A DNA stretch of 59,321 nucleotides, taken from contig CAYJEO010000004.1 of assembly GCA_964369355.1 (NCBI GenBank), forward strand, positions 1-59,321. The letters are read 5' to 3'. Every line of letters begins with the position of its first letter. Position 1 is the stretch's first letter. The stretch comes from CAYJEO01 sp964369355 (GTDB taxonomy: Bacteria; Bacillota_I; Bacilli_A; RF39; UBA660). Below are positions 59,298 through 59,321 of this stretch, piece by piece. The notes under the pieces were generated by a model. It made no database searches. It saw only the letters and a program-made list of their open reading frames with translations, and was not told the DNA's origin. A program made the position numbers and the translations under genes.

Positions 59298-59321
59298 AAA
59301 GCAAGTTTTCTTGCTTTTTTT
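59298..59321 (+). terminator. Terminator of rplM-rpsI
   Basis: AAAGCAAG (59298-59305), TTTT loop, CTTGCTTT (59310-59317), then Ts to the window end. Confidence 0.85.

Noticed and set aside
1..59321. Mycoplasma-type code with UGA as tryptophan
   Set aside because: pth, bofA, holB, parB and map all end at TGA at family-typical positions, and Trp is encoded by TGG.
1..59321. Insertion sequences, prophage, rRNA or tRNA genes
   Set aside because: I found no transposase, integrase, inverted-repeat-bounded element, rRNA core or tRNA cloverleaf in the window.

Overview
The window is the replication-origin region of a very AT-rich bacterium of the Bacilli (low-GC Firmicutes). Gene order follows Bacillus subtilis closely on both sides of oriC. 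UGA is a true stop codon (it ends pth, bofA, holB, parB and map) and tryptophan is read from TGG, so this is not a Mycoplasma with a reassigned code. The small SRP RNA, the lack of rpmD (L30) and the very short intergenic spaces suggest a streamlined lineage, perhaps an uncultured gut-type group near RF39/Erysipelotrichales. That placement is inference. Two runs of exactly 100 N show that this is a scaffolded draft assembly.

Left arm (1-23,000). Almost everything here is on the minus strand, so it is transcribed away from oriC: dnaA, dnaN, a comK homologue, recF, gyrB, gyrA, a tandem parS array broken by an assembly gap, the SRP RNA, tadA, dnaX, ebfC, recR, bofA, holB, ricT, trmN6, rsmI, pth, mfd, spoVT and the 5' part of metG behind a Met T-box. 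The one gene running the other way is a CBS-domain Mn-dependent pyrophosphatase at 1559-3181.

Origin (about 21,500-23,550). DnaA boxes of the TTTTCCACA type lie on both sides of dnaA, giving a bipartite origin like that of B. subtilis.

Right arm (23,500-59,321). All genes are on the plus strand: rpmH, rnpA, yidC, jag, mnmE, mnmG, rsmG, noc, soj, parB, mscS, a DUF951 gene, an AbgT-family transporter and ychF; then rpsF-ssb-rpsR, a LicD-like gene and an anchored hypothetical protein; then the S10-spc-alpha ribosomal superoperon from rpsJ to rplQ with secY, adk, map, infA and rpoA inside; then an SDR gene, ecfA1-ecfA2-ecfT-truA, and rplM-rpsI.

The most distinctive theme is chromosome organisation. 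The window holds soj, parB and a second ParB-family protein (Noc) with a roughly 280-residue acidic linker. It also holds a 37-bp-period tandem array of sites that match parS, three perfect Noc-binding palindromes (ATTTCCCGGGAAAT) plus one near-match, and Noc half-sites inside the noc promoter. Together these look like a complete origin-segregation and nucleoid-occlusion module with an unusual clustered centromere.
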